A stretch of DNA of 28,527 bases from contig CAWUIO010000086.1 of NCBI GenBank assembly GCA_963922455.1, forward strand, positions 1 through 28,527. The letters are read 5' to 3'. Every line of letters starts with the position of its first letter. The first letter of the stretch is position 1. A program made the translations under genes and the position numbers. Of this stretch, positions 8,134-15,776 are shown one piece after another. The notes under the pieces were generated by a model. It had not been told where the DNA came from, did no database searches, and saw nothing but the letters and a program-made list of their open reading frames with translations. The stretch comes from CAWUIO01 sp963922455 (GTDB lineage Bacteria > Bacteroidota > Bacteroidia > Cytophagales > Microscillaceae).

Positions 8134-9825
8134 TTAATATAATCTATGGAAATATTCATGGGGCCGGCTCTCTTTTTTTACTTTTGAGCTAGCCTCCAAG
8201 GCTCTAAGCTCCACCCTTCTTATTTTTCCGCTGATTGTTTTAGGTAAGGCCTCAGGAAACTCCATGAGGCGGGGTACTTTGTACTTCGCCAATTTTTGCT
8301 CGGAAAATTTAAAAATTTCCTCGGCTAGTTTGGCACTGGGCTCCACTCCGGGCTTAAGCATAATAAAGGCCTTCACGGCATAACCGCGAAGAGGATGCGG
8401 ACTGGCTACCACTGCCGACTCAACCACGGCCTCATGTTCAATCAACACACTTTCTACCTCAAAAGGACCAATACGGTAGGCCGATGCCTTGATTACATCA
8501 TCATTTCGTCCTACAAACCAAATAAAGCCCTCTTCGTCTTGATAAGCTTTATCGCCGGTAAAATACAGGTCGTTTTTAAAAACGTGGGCGGTTCTTTCTT
8601 GGTCTTCCAGATATTGGAGAAAGAGTCCATCATTTTTCGCGGGGTTTAGCTTAACACATATGACCCCTTCTTCTAAGGGAGGGAGTTTATTGCCCTCTTC
8701 GTCGTAGATACCCACTTCGTAGAGAAAGCTAGGCTTGCCCATAGAGCCTGGTTTGAGCGGAGATTGGGGCAAATTGACTACCAAGGCGGTCGTTTCGGTT
8801 TGCCCATAACCATCCCGGATGGTAAGGCCTGTAGCTTGTTTCCACTTATCAATCACATCAGGGTTGAGGGGCTCCCCAGCCGCACAACAAGAGCGCAGTT
8901 GGAGTTGATAGGCTGCAATATCTTCTTGAATGAGCATCCGGATGACCGTGGGGGACCCACAAAAGGTGGTCACCAGACGATTTTGCATCGTAGCCAACTG
9001 GTCCTTGGGGTCAAATTGGTCTACTTGATTGGCTAAAATAGTCGCTCCAGCATTCCAGGGAGCAAAAAAACTACTCCAAGCAAACTTGGCCCAGCCCGGA
9101 GAGGAAATATTATAATGAATATCACCACGCTGACATCCTAGCCAGCTTAAGGTTGTTAAGTGCCCTACGGGATACGTGTAATGGGAGTGAACTACGATTT
9201 TAGGCAAACCGGTGGTTCCCGAAGTAAAGAAAAACAAAAAAGGATCATCGGCTCTGGTTTGGGCAGCTGGGCAATGGGGCGATTCTTGGAGAATATCCTC
9301 AAACGAATGCCAACCAGCCTTCTCTCCCCCTACTAAGAGTTTTAAAGGGATAGACTTGCCCATACTTTTTTCGGCTGCATCTATAGCCTCGGCGTAGTGA
9401 TTATGCGCAATAATAATATCGGGTAATAGGGTTTGAAAACGGTAAACCAAGTCTTTGGCTACCAGGTTGGTGGCCGTAGGGGTAAGAATATAGCCCCCCT
9501 TGATGGTGGCCATAAAACTAATCCAATTTTCGGGGATGAGGGGCAACATAGAGCAAATGGTGTGGCCTTCCCCCAACTCTTGTTTGCGCAAATAATTGAC
9601 CAACTGATTGCCCAGTTGGTACATATCGCTAAATGTATAGATCTTTTCTTGCGCTCCGTAGGTCCAAATCAAGGCCGGGTCATCTCCGTAGTCTTGGACG
9701 TGCCATGGATAAAAAATATCTTCTACCCAATTGAAAAACTCGGGTTTTTCGGGTTTGAGTTGGCTCAATTGGGAGAGCTTTCCGCTCTCGATGATTTGAT
9801 TGACTTGCTTAAAGAAAGGGAGCAT
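8134..9825 (-). CDS. AMP-forming acyl-CoA synthetase (acetyl/medium-chain acyl-CoA ligase type)
   Basis: The 563-residue protein is an ANL-superfamily ligase that activates a carboxylic acid as acyl-AMP and transfers it to CoA. It has the A3 loop TSGTTGLPK, the GYGQTET motif, the YFTGD adenylate-binding motif, the GRNDDVIKASAYRIGP hinge and the C-terminal PKTISGKIRR, whose lysine catalyses adenylation. The arrangement and length fit the acetyl-CoA synthetase/ACSM branch (short- or medium-chain acids) rather than the long-chain FadD group. It is cytoplasmic. It is probably transcribed alone: the broken acetyltransferase lies downstream, and repeat copy C lies about 100 bp upstream. Confidence 0.92.
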   Translation of the reverse strand: MLPFFKQVNQIIESGKLSQLSQLKPEKPEFFNWVEDIFYPWHVQDYGDDPALIWTYGAQEKIYTFSDMYQLGNQLVNYLRKQELGEGHTICSMLPLIPENWISFMATIKGGYILTPTATNLVAKDLVYRFQTLLPDIIIAHNHYAEAIDAAEKSMGKSIPLKLLVGGEKAGWHSFEDILQESPHCPAAQTRADDPFLFFFTSGTTGLPKIVVHSHYTYPVGHLTTLSWLGCQRGDIHYNISSPGWAKFAWSSFFAPWNAGATILANQVDQFDPKDQLATMQNRLVTTFCGSPTVIRMLIQEDIAAYQLQLRSCCAAGEPLNPDVIDKWKQATGLTIRDGYGQTETTALVVNLPQSPLKPGSMGKPSFLYEVGIYDEEGNKLPPLEEGVICVKLNPAKNDGLFLQYLEDQERTAHVFKNDLYFTGDKAYQDEEGFIWFVGRNDDVIKASAYRIGPFEVESVLIEHEAVVESAVVASPHPLRGYAVKAFIMLKPGVEPSAKLAEEIFKFSEQKLAKYKVPRLMEFPEALPKTISGKIRRVELRALEASSKVKKESRPHEYFHRLY

Positions 9826-9922
9826 GTGTGTTATAAATATTATGTTTTGGCTTAAAATAAGTCAAATCAAGCAAGTTAGCAAGAAGCAAGGTCGAGTAAT
9901 TATCAGATTAGAATTACGATTA

Positions 9923-10049
9923 GCTTAGGGATGGAACGGCATGTTTGAGCCCGCCGCTGGCCGTGGGTGGGCCGGCGAGTAGTGAGAGCCCGACCGGCCC
10001 GGGTACTTTCTTTTCATGAGGGCACTCTTTTTGTGGGCCGGGAAGCCCC
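9923..10049 (-). repeat. Interspersed structured repeat, copy C (type 1)
   Basis: Arms CCGGCCC (9994-10000) and GGGCCGG (10035-10041) pair perfectly although the sequence differs from the CCCGCG type; the loop is 34 nt. The GGGGC end overlaps the first base of the stop codon of the HXXEE gene. Confidence 0.9.
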
Positions 10050-10855
10050 TAAGTTGGTACCGTATCCATTTTATTTTGGTATATCATTAGGGGAAGTAGT
10101 GACCAAATAATAAGTAAGATAAAATAAAGCCACTCGGGGATCCAGTGAAACCAATTGGCGGCCAACATGCCTCCTATCATAATTACATGAGCCAAAAAAG
10201 CCCAGAGCAGGCCAGCAAACAATTGCTTTCGAGAGTTACTATTGCGTTTTGTAATATAACGAAAGCTCCAAAAGTAGAGGGGGAGAAAGATTAAGCAAGA
10301 ACTGAGTAAGCCGGGATTGTAAGCAAAGGTTCTCAAGCTGGCTATGATGTGCACCAAGGCGTTGACCATGGTGATGCCCGCCATAGCCAATAAGGGAAAA
10401 ATATGCCGAGGTGCCCGGAGAAAACCATTGAGGGCCACCAGCCATACCAGGGACGTGTTTATCACGTACACACTGGCTTGGGTAAGGACAATGGGTGCTT
10501 CCGGCCCAACTCCTAGGATATTGTGCAGCAGATTATTATTGTAGGTAAAAAAGGCGTAGTAGGTACCCGTGAGATCAACCCAATGCTCTTCAAACTGATG
10601 GATCACATAGGCTATGAAGAAAAGCAGGGCGATAAACTTTAAAGATTTTCCATTGGGGGCCTCTTCTTTATGATAAAAGCCAGAAGCGCCAATCAGTAAA
10701 AATGGGACGGCATAGGTACCCAGCTTCATCCAGTGTTCGAGCATAAATGGGTATTGCCCCAAGGGGAGCCAAAGCATGGCAAAGAGCAGGATTAAACACA
10801 GAGTCTGCAGTCTAGAATTTTCTAACATGGAAGTAATAGCTATAGTCTTAGGCAC
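10049..10855 (-). CDS. HXXEE-motif integral membrane protein
   Basis: The protein has about seven hydrophobic segments and the sequence HQFEEH at about residues 86-91, the mark of HXXEE-domain membrane proteins. A second histidine motif (NALVHIIASL) lies in a later helix. Conserved His and Glu within membrane helices suggest a metal-dependent membrane enzyme, but the activity is not known to me. The GTG at 10855 overlaps the end of the Crp/Fnr gene by 8 bp, typical of coupled genes; the ATG at 10828 is an alternative start (259 residues). The overlap suggests the regulator and this protein act in one response. The stop codon coincides with the edge of repeat copy C. Confidence 0.85.
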   Translation of the reverse strand: MPKTIAITSMLENSRLQTLCLILLFAMLWLPLGQYPFMLEHWMKLGTYAVPFLLIGASGFYHKEEAPNGKSLKFIALLFFIAYVIHQFEEHWVDLTGTYYAFFTYNNNLLHNILGVGPEAPIVLTQASVYVINTSLVWLVALNGFLRAPRHIFPLLAMAGITMVNALVHIIASLRTFAYNPGLLSSCLIFLPLYFWSFRYITKRNSNSRKQLFAGLLWAFLAHVIMIGGMLAANWFHWIPEWLYFILLIIWSLLPLMIYQNKMDTVPT

Positions 10856-11453
10856 TCATGCGGTTTTTGAGGAAGCGGCTAAGCCATTCGGGGGTAATTC
10901 CAAAAAAATTGGCAATATATTTAGAAGGTGTATTGCGGATTATCTCGGGATAATGCTCTTCCATAAAGTGGTATTTTTTCTCGATATTGGAAATGGTCTT
11001 GATGGAGATAAAATTTTTGGCCTCGATATTATTTTCCAGCATTTTCTTGCGGATAAATAAGCCCAAAGTATTGGAATGGAAGTAGAGTTCTTGGAAAAGG
11101 CGAAAGGGCATACAAATCCCTTTGACATCGGTGATGGCTATCACATTATCGGAGCCTAAAGTACTATAGGCGGCACTAATAAGGTTGGCACAAAAGTTTC
11201 CTTTTCTAAAAAAGCGGGTGATTACGGTCTCGCCATCATCGATGTACTGAGAAGCGGCAATTCCTTCGGTGATGTAGAGTATGCTCCGGCACACTTCCGT
11301 TTGTTTAAAAATATCATCCCGTTTTTTAAAAGCCCTTTCGGAGAAGTGGGTAGCATATTCTTGCCAATGAGCATCCATTAAACGGATTTGGTAGGAATTA
11401 ATTTCTTGTTTTAGAACATCCAAATGAGAGATTTCCCGAGAAGCTACTTTCAT
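10848..11453 (-). CDS. Crp/Fnr family transcriptional regulator
   Basis: The 201-residue protein has an N-terminal cyclic-nucleotide-binding-like beta barrel (ILYITEGIAASQYIDDGET and FFRKGNF) and a short C-terminal winged helix-turn-helix in which TPSKYIANFFGITPEWLSRF supplies the recognition region. The strict phosphate-binding signature of CRP is absent, as in many Bacteroidota members of this family, so the effector is unknown. No Fnr-type cysteine cluster is visible. It overlaps the HXXEE gene and probably controls that operon, possibly including itself. I found no convincing TAnnTTTG promoter in the 100 bp upstream. Confidence 0.9.
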   Translation of the reverse strand: MKVASREISHLDVLKQEINSYQIRLMDAHWQEYATHFSERAFKKRDDIFKQTEVCRSILYITEGIAASQYIDDGETVITRFFRKGNFCANLISAAYSTLGSDNVIAITDVKGICMPFRLFQELYFHSNTLGLFIRKKMLENNIEAKNFISIKTISNIEKKYHFMEEHYPEIIRNTPSKYIANFFGITPEWLSRFLKNRMSA

Positions 11454-11597
11454 ATGCTGCGTGTAAATCAGTTTAGAGGACTATTGCTTTCTTTCTTACA
11501 AGTAAAAATACACCGAATGCATCAGATCCGGGTTGAACTAGATTAATATCAGCTTCTCGATTTCCATTTATTTGCTAGGGCCTTGATCATTCAACAC

Positions 11598-11634
11598 AAA
11601 ACCCGGGCACTCAGGAAGGCCGGGTTTTGGTTTT
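11598..11634 (-). terminator. Rho-independent-type terminator after the ArsR-SRPBCC gene
   Basis: AAAACCCGG (11598-11606) pairs with CCGGGTTTT (11620-11628) around a 13-nt loop. The T residues lie in the stem arm, so it can work on either strand: GGTTTT follows on the plus strand and GTGTTG on the minus strand. It begins 24 nt beyond the ArsR-SRPBCC stop codon. Confidence 0.7.
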
Positions 11635-11651
11635 AAAATAGCGGTAAATGT

Positions 11652-12428
11652 TTACGTAGTCCAAGTATTCAAGAGGGCCTCTAAGCGCTCAAAAGCGGAG
11701 CCCCAACCATTGTAAAAGCCCATTTCTTCCTGTTGTTTGCAGTATTCGGCTGTTTCGTGTACCACTTTAAACGTAAAATGGGTTTTATCTCCCTCGGCCC
11801 TAAAGTGCATATGCATCTCCACGTTTACGGTCATGGGTTTAAAATCGGCCGAGGTAACGATCTTTTCCTTCTCGACAATTTCCCGATAGGTACCTTCAAA
11901 GACATAGCGCTCTCCATTCGGCATTTTCATGGAGTAGCTCCACTTCCCTCCTACTCGGAAATCGTGCTCTAGTACCTCAGGATTCATCCCGGGAGGGGCC
12001 CACCATTGAACAATGTGTTCGGCCTGGGTCCATGCTTGCCAGACTAAATCTAAGGAAGCGTGTAAGGTTTTCTCAATTGTGAGGGTTCGATTTTCTAGTT
12101 CGCTCATTTTGTTTTGGGTTGTTTGTAATGTGTTGACATATTGTTCAAAAGAATCAATCCGATCTTCCCAGAGTTGATGGTACTGCTTAATCCATAAGAA
12201 AGCTGGTAACAAACTCTTGGGATTGATTTGGCAATAGCGCTCCCGGCCTTCCTGACGTACGTTGAGCATTCCGCATTCTTCCAATATTTTTAAATGCTTG
12301 GAAATAGCTGGGCGGCTGATGGCAAATTTTTCGGCCACTTCTTTGACTGTCAGGGCTTCACGGGATAATAAATCAATAATCTCTCGCCGGACTGGATCGG
12401 CGATGGCTTGAAAGACGTCTCTTCGCAT
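11652..12428 (-). CDS. ArsR-family winged-helix regulator fused to an SRPBCC (AHSA1-like) domain
   Basis: The 258-residue protein joins an N-terminal ArsR winged helix (residues 1 to about 85; VKEVAEKFAISRPAISKHLKI is split between its two DNA-contacting helices) to an SRPBCC domain (about 115-257; begins LTIEKTLHASLDLVWQAWT and includes WWAPPG). SRPBCC domains form a hydrophobic pocket, so the protein may sense a small lipophilic ligand and release DNA; the two halves are separate genes in many bacteria. The ArsR metal cysteine motif is absent, arguing against metal sensing. Two copies of a TAACC-N4-GGTTA palindrome overlap its own promoter, indicating autorepression. A terminator follows, so it is probably a one-gene unit. 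Confidence 0.92.
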   Translation of the reverse strand: MRRDVFQAIADPVRREIIDLLSREALTVKEVAEKFAISRPAISKHLKILEECGMLNVRQEGRERYCQINPKSLLPAFLWIKQYHQLWEDRIDSFEQYVNTLQTTQNKMSELENRTLTIEKTLHASLDLVWQAWTQAEHIVQWWAPPGMNPEVLEHDFRVGGKWSYSMKMPNGERYVFEGTYREIVEKEKIVTSADFKPMTVNVEMHMHFRAEGDKTHFTFKVVHETAEYCKQQEEMGFYNGWGSAFERLEALLNTWTT

Positions 12429-12436
12429 ACAAATTG

Positions 12437-12482
12437 GTAACCATTTGGTTACAAATATAGTATAACCGATTGGTTACGCAAA
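12437..12482 (-). promoter_or_regulatory. Autoregulated promoter of the ArsR-SRPBCC gene with two palindromic operators
   Basis: On the minus strand TTTG (12479-12482), 19 nt, then TATATTTG (12452-12459) fits the Bacteroidota promoter consensus exactly. One palindrome, TAACC-GATT-GGTTA (12463-12476), fills the spacer; a second, GTAACC-ATTT-GGTTAC (12437-12452), begins at the end of the -10 box and covers the predicted start. Their centres are 25 bp apart. The second ends 8 bp before the ATG, so the leader is very short. A repressor bound to both would block the polymerase. Confidence 0.8.
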
Positions 12483-12578
12483 TAGAAATCAAGAAAATGT
12501 GGGGGGCCACTCTGAAAATGATGCAGTACCCAATTGCCTTATCCAGCCACCTGTAGGCATCATAAATAAAATACCTTC

Positions 12579-12815
12579 CTAGGCAGCTACTTTTTCTGTA
12601 TAGGCTACCTCTTTCCGATAAGCCAAAGCAATCAAACCAGCGGCAAAAAGAATATATCCGATCAATGCCAATACTTGACTATTCCAGAGGGCTTGGGCTA
12701 AACCTATCAACAATGAGCCCGACATAGCAGCAACTGCCGCTAGGGTATGGCTTTTAATAAAGTATAGGGCCTGGGTGCCCAAACCCGAATACAAAAGGGC
12801 CGGCCCTACCATCAA
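12579..12815 (-). pseudogene. 3' part of a split small membrane protein gene
   Basis: This frame encodes 78 residues with the second half of one helix and two more (TLAAVAAMSGSLLIGLAQAL and VLALIGYILFAAGLIALAY). It begins in the middle of a hydrophobic segment (MVGPALLYSGLGTQALYFI) that is completed naturally by the end of the preceding frame (ISHLIATPALTIP). TGA and ATG overlap as TGATG at the junction. A single extra T would give a continuous protein of about 190 residues reading TIPLMVGPALLYSG. It may be a frameshifted gene, a sequence error, or two coupled genes; the broken helix favours a frameshift. The family is unknown to me. Confidence 0.6.
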
Positions 12816-13147
12816 GGAATGGTCAAGGCGGGCGTAGCGATCAAGTGGCTAATAAACGCTTTTTTAGCTTCCATATCTTCCCCATAGCTCCACACAACAA
12901 AATCAATGGTACACATACCCATGTGGGCCGCTACCCCTAAGTACACCAAGGGAGTGAATAGCGTATGAAGTACACTTTTGGGGAACATAGAATTTAGCGG
13001 AATCATCAACAAAGCTCCCAAAAGCATAAACCAGTGGGCAAAATCTAAGGGCCTTTGGGCTTGGAGAAAATCAAATCCTTGGGTAAACATGAACCGGCTT
13101 AGAATAAGAAAAACTAAACCTATAACACCTAAAACTTTATAATTCAT
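12812..13147 (-). pseudogene. 5' part of a split small membrane protein gene
   Basis: The frame encodes 111 residues with three full helices (VLGVIGLVFLILSRFMF, then FAHWFMLLGALLMIPL, then TPLVYLGVAAHMGMCTIDFVV) and the start of a fourth that is cut off by TGA at 12812-12814. The continuation is in the next frame (12579-12812). Together they would form a six-helix inner-membrane protein. The ATG at 13147 is clear. No function can be assigned. If the frameshift is real the product loses its last two and a half helices and is probably not functional. Confidence 0.6.
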
Positions 13148-13265
13148 CGGTAGTAGATTAGTATTTGTAATAATTTATGGCCGCATGCCTGTAAGAACCG
13201 GAGAAGAGCTTATTGGATAAATAAGCACATTTTGGGGAACATTCCTAGTTTTTGGCTAGGCTTTT

Positions 13266-14213
13266 CTAAGACATTTGCTCCAATAATTGCATTATGGGGC
13301 TATCCTCAATCAGTGCATAAGGTATGAGGGCTTGGCTTGGCGGGATATTATCCAAGTGCTGCCTCAGGTAGCTTTTCATCTGTTCATCCGAATCTACGAG
13401 TATAGAATGCCGTCCTTCCTCAATACATACTCGGCCCGTGGTGCCCGAACCGGCAAAAAAATCCAAAACAAGGCCCCCCTCATAAGATAGCCCGCGTACA
13501 AATCGCCGAATAAGCTCCAAGGGTTTTTGCGTAGGATGCCCCACCCTTTCCTTAGAATTGGCGTTCAGTCTACTAATTTCCCAAACATTGGTCGGGTTTT
13601 TTCCTTTTTCTACATTCTCGGGGTGCAAGCGTTTGTCACGCAAGGCGGCTTTTTTGGCCTCCTCCTCATACGGCACGCGCACGGCATCCAAGTCAAAATA
13701 ATATTTTTTGTTTTTAGAGAGCCAGATGGCTTCTTCGTGCCGGTTGGCAAAAAACCGATGGGCACTCATCCCATTCTTGTAATACCAAATAATCAGGTTG
13801 ACAAAGCGTAGCGGGGTATGATGCCTGGTGTAGTGCAATACTTCCAGCAAATCGCCTTTTTTCAAGTCCTGATACTGAAAGCCACCGAAGATGACACAAT
13901 TTCCCGAATCGCTGAGGACTCGATAAATCTCATCCAGCCAGCGTTTGGCCCAATCCAGATAGTTTTCGTAGGAGTCCCAAACTTCCAAATCCAGGTTGTA
14001 AGGCGGGTCAATGAGTACCAATTGCACGGAAGCATCGGGCAATTCCTGTAAAAATTCCACGGCATCCCGGGTGTACAGTCCGTGCAAACTTTTCGCGATA
14101 GGTTTTCCCGGCACGGCCGTACTATGTTGCTTTCCTTGTCTTTTTTGGTGGTTTAACGCCATATGCCCGCTATTGGCATGCGATTTATTGGCCATAGTCG
14201 TATCGTGTTGCAT
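13266..14213 (-). CDS. Orphan beta-class DNA methyltransferase (N6-adenine or N4-cytosine)
   Basis: The 315-residue protein has catalytic motif IV DPPYNL at residues 69-74 early in the sequence and SAM-binding motif I DFFAGSGTTG late, the order that defines the beta class (HinfI and CcrM type). The sequence between them, with YKNGMSAHRFFANRHEE and the later GHPTQKP motif, would hold the target-recognition region. Such enzymes methylate adenine N6 or cytosine N4 in a short site; the site cannot be read here. No restriction endonuclease is next to it, so it is probably an orphan used in regulation, or its partner lies elsewhere. The first 40 residues are polar and low in complexity (several Met codons), so the true start may be further in. 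Confidence 0.9.
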   Translation of the reverse strand: MQHDTTMANKSHANSGHMALNHQKRQGKQHSTAVPGKPIAKSLHGLYTRDAVEFLQELPDASVQLVLIDPPYNLDLEVWDSYENYLDWAKRWLDEIYRVLSDSGNCVIFGGFQYQDLKKGDLLEVLHYTRHHTPLRFVNLIIWYYKNGMSAHRFFANRHEEAIWLSKNKKYYFDLDAVRVPYEEEAKKAALRDKRLHPENVEKGKNPTNVWEISRLNANSKERVGHPTQKPLELIRRFVRGLSYEGGLVLDFFAGSGTTGRVCIEEGRHSILVDSDEQMKSYLRQHLDNIPPSQALIPYALIEDSPIMQLLEQMS

Positions 14214-14217
14214 TTAT

Positions 14218-14344
14218 GGGGCTTGCCCGCAGTTGAAATAATTGCCTAATGAAAAGTATCTTGCCAGCGGGCCGGGCTCTCACTACTCGCTGCCTTTCCC
14301 CGCCGGGCCCACACGAGCTCAAACATGCCGTTCCATCCCTAAGC
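14218..14344 (+). repeat. Interspersed structured repeat, copy D (type 2)
   Basis: Arms GCCCGC (14225-14230) and GCGGGC (14267-14272) enclose a 36-nt loop. It belongs to the second subtype: read from the other strand, the core has GAGCTCGTGTGGGC and GGCAGCGAG in place of the type 1 GAGCCCGCCGCTGG and GGCCGGCGAG. It begins 5 bp upstream of the DNA methyltransferase ATG. Confidence 0.9.
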
Positions 14345-14350
14345 CGAAGC

Positions 14351-15172
14351 CTAGCCCACTAGAGAGTGAGTTCGCCGGAAACTAGAATTTTGGCATACCC
14401 ACCCAATAATACACCCGCTTCCTGTACCTCTACAAACACCTCCCCCCCCTCGAGCCGAGGCTTGGTATACTTTTAAAGAGGATTTTAATAGCCTTTCTTC
14501 CCAATACGGCCCCAAAACCGAATGAATAGATCCCGTAACAGGATCTTCGTCGATACCAATCCAGGGGCAAAAGGAACGCAACATAAAATCATAGCCTTCC
14601 TCTTCGGCCCGGCCCATGACGACTAGTTCTTTTACCGTATCGCTACTGTTTTTTAAGCTCAGAAAATCTGGGTTTAAATTCCAGACAAGGCTGGTATCGG
14701 GCACTTCCACAAACAAAGCCTCTAATTCTGGACTATAGAGTGTCGTCATGTACCGGTCCAGTCCTAATGCCTCCAGCATTTCCTCGGATATAGTATGATC
14801 CGTCCAGCCAAACTTTGGGTATTGAATTGAGGGATGCTCTTCTCCTCTTTGCGCCCGTAATTCTCTATTTTCTTTAGTTACCAATACTATTTCTTTAAGA
14901 AAGGATTTTTTTTGAAATAGGGCCTGGGCCGAGGCCAAGGTGGCGTGCCCACAAGCCGGAATTTCCCCTTCTACGGTAAAATATCGTATTGCGTACCGTC
15001 CACTTTTTTGGCTTGCTTGTACAAATGCTGTCACGGGGGCCTTAAACTCCTTAGCCAGCAAGAGCATTTGATCTGCTTCTAGAGATTTCTCCAAAAGGCA
15101 AACGGGGCTGGGGTTCCCCTGAAAAGCTTCTCGAGAAAAGGAATCAATGAAGTAAAAGCTTGCCCTTGCCAT
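14351..15172 (-). pseudogene. PhzF-family isomerase-like protein, frameshifted at a G8 tract
   Basis: The protein follows the PhzF fold (FYFIDSFSREAFQGNPSPV, later PACGHATLASA, then DEDPVTGSIHSVL). After ASARGG the frame reads GGVCRGTGSG, which is not family-like. Removing one G from the eight-base tract (C8 at 14442-14449 on the plus strand) gives ARGGEVFVEVQEAGVLLGG and an end at 14359, which is the expected PhzF C-terminus. So the gene is frameshifted or slippage-prone. The catalytic Glu of the usual SETAFV motif is also absent (APVTAFV, V47), so even an intact product may not perform the PhzF isomerisation. It lies 37 bp after the NTF2-like gene and is probably co-transcribed with it. Confidence 0.75.
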
Positions 15173-15209
15173 AGGTCATAGATTAAAAAACTTGATAAAA
15201 ATACTTTCC

Positions 15210-15686
15210 TTACTCTGCGTCGGTGTAACTCAGGGAAACTATTTTCCAAGCTCCCTGATGCTGTATTAGTGAAAACAGGTCGTAGCCCTTCCATTGCATC
15301 AAGTTTTCCGGGGTGCCAAACTTAGCTTCATAGTGGGTCCAAACGCTGGCCAAATTATTCCGAATTTCTATTTGGATACGGAGGGCTTTTTCTTCAAAAA
15401 TAGGCTGGCTATCGGGCCCTTCTCCCGTCTTGGCCAAAAAATCGGAGAGGCTACTCACAACAATTTGGGGAGCTGAAGTACCCGGAGCTTGCCAAATGGT
15501 CGTCAAAGTAGCTTCTGGAGTAAAAAATCCGGCATACTTTTCCCAGTCACGATCAGACATAGCTTGGTAATAGTCTTGGATAAACTTTTCCAAGACGCTC
15601 TTTTGACTCAGGCTTTCATCTGGTTGAGCCAGGGCATGCTGACAGAAAAAGAAGAAAAAAAGGCAAAATACCAAAAAAGTTCGCAT
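15210..15686 (-). CDS. Secreted NTF2-like (SnoaL/DUF4440-type) protein
   Basis: The 158-residue protein has a signal peptide (hydrophobic core FLVFCLFFFFFCQ, likely cut after ALA at residues 18-20) and then an NTF2-like domain: helix VLEKFIQDYYQAMSDRDWEK, YAGFFTPEATL and a C-terminal sheet ending GAWKIVSLSY. The fold forms a cone-shaped pocket and serves as an enzyme or binding domain; the ligand is unknown. It is the first gene of a pair with the PhzF-like gene, 37 bp downstream. Two other NTF2-like exported proteins occur within 5 kb. Confidence 0.8.
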   Translation of the reverse strand: MRTFLVFCLFFFFFCQHALAQPDESLSQKSVLEKFIQDYYQAMSDRDWEKYAGFFTPEATLTTIWQAPGTSAPQIVVSSLSDFLAKTGEGPDSQPIFEEKALRIQIEIRNNLASVWTHYEAKFGTPENLMQWKGYDLFSLIQHQGAWKIVSLSYTDAE

Positions 15687-15776
15687 ACAGGAGCCCTCGT
15701 TTGTCCATCTCCCATAAGATAAGAGATTTTATCTAAGACTAAAAACTCCCTCCTAAAATGTTTCTTTTGGCCGGAC

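Noticed and set aside
15717..15734. Inverted repeat AGATAA/TTATCT between the methyltransferase and NTF2-like genes
   Set aside because: Short and AT-rich, easily expected by chance.
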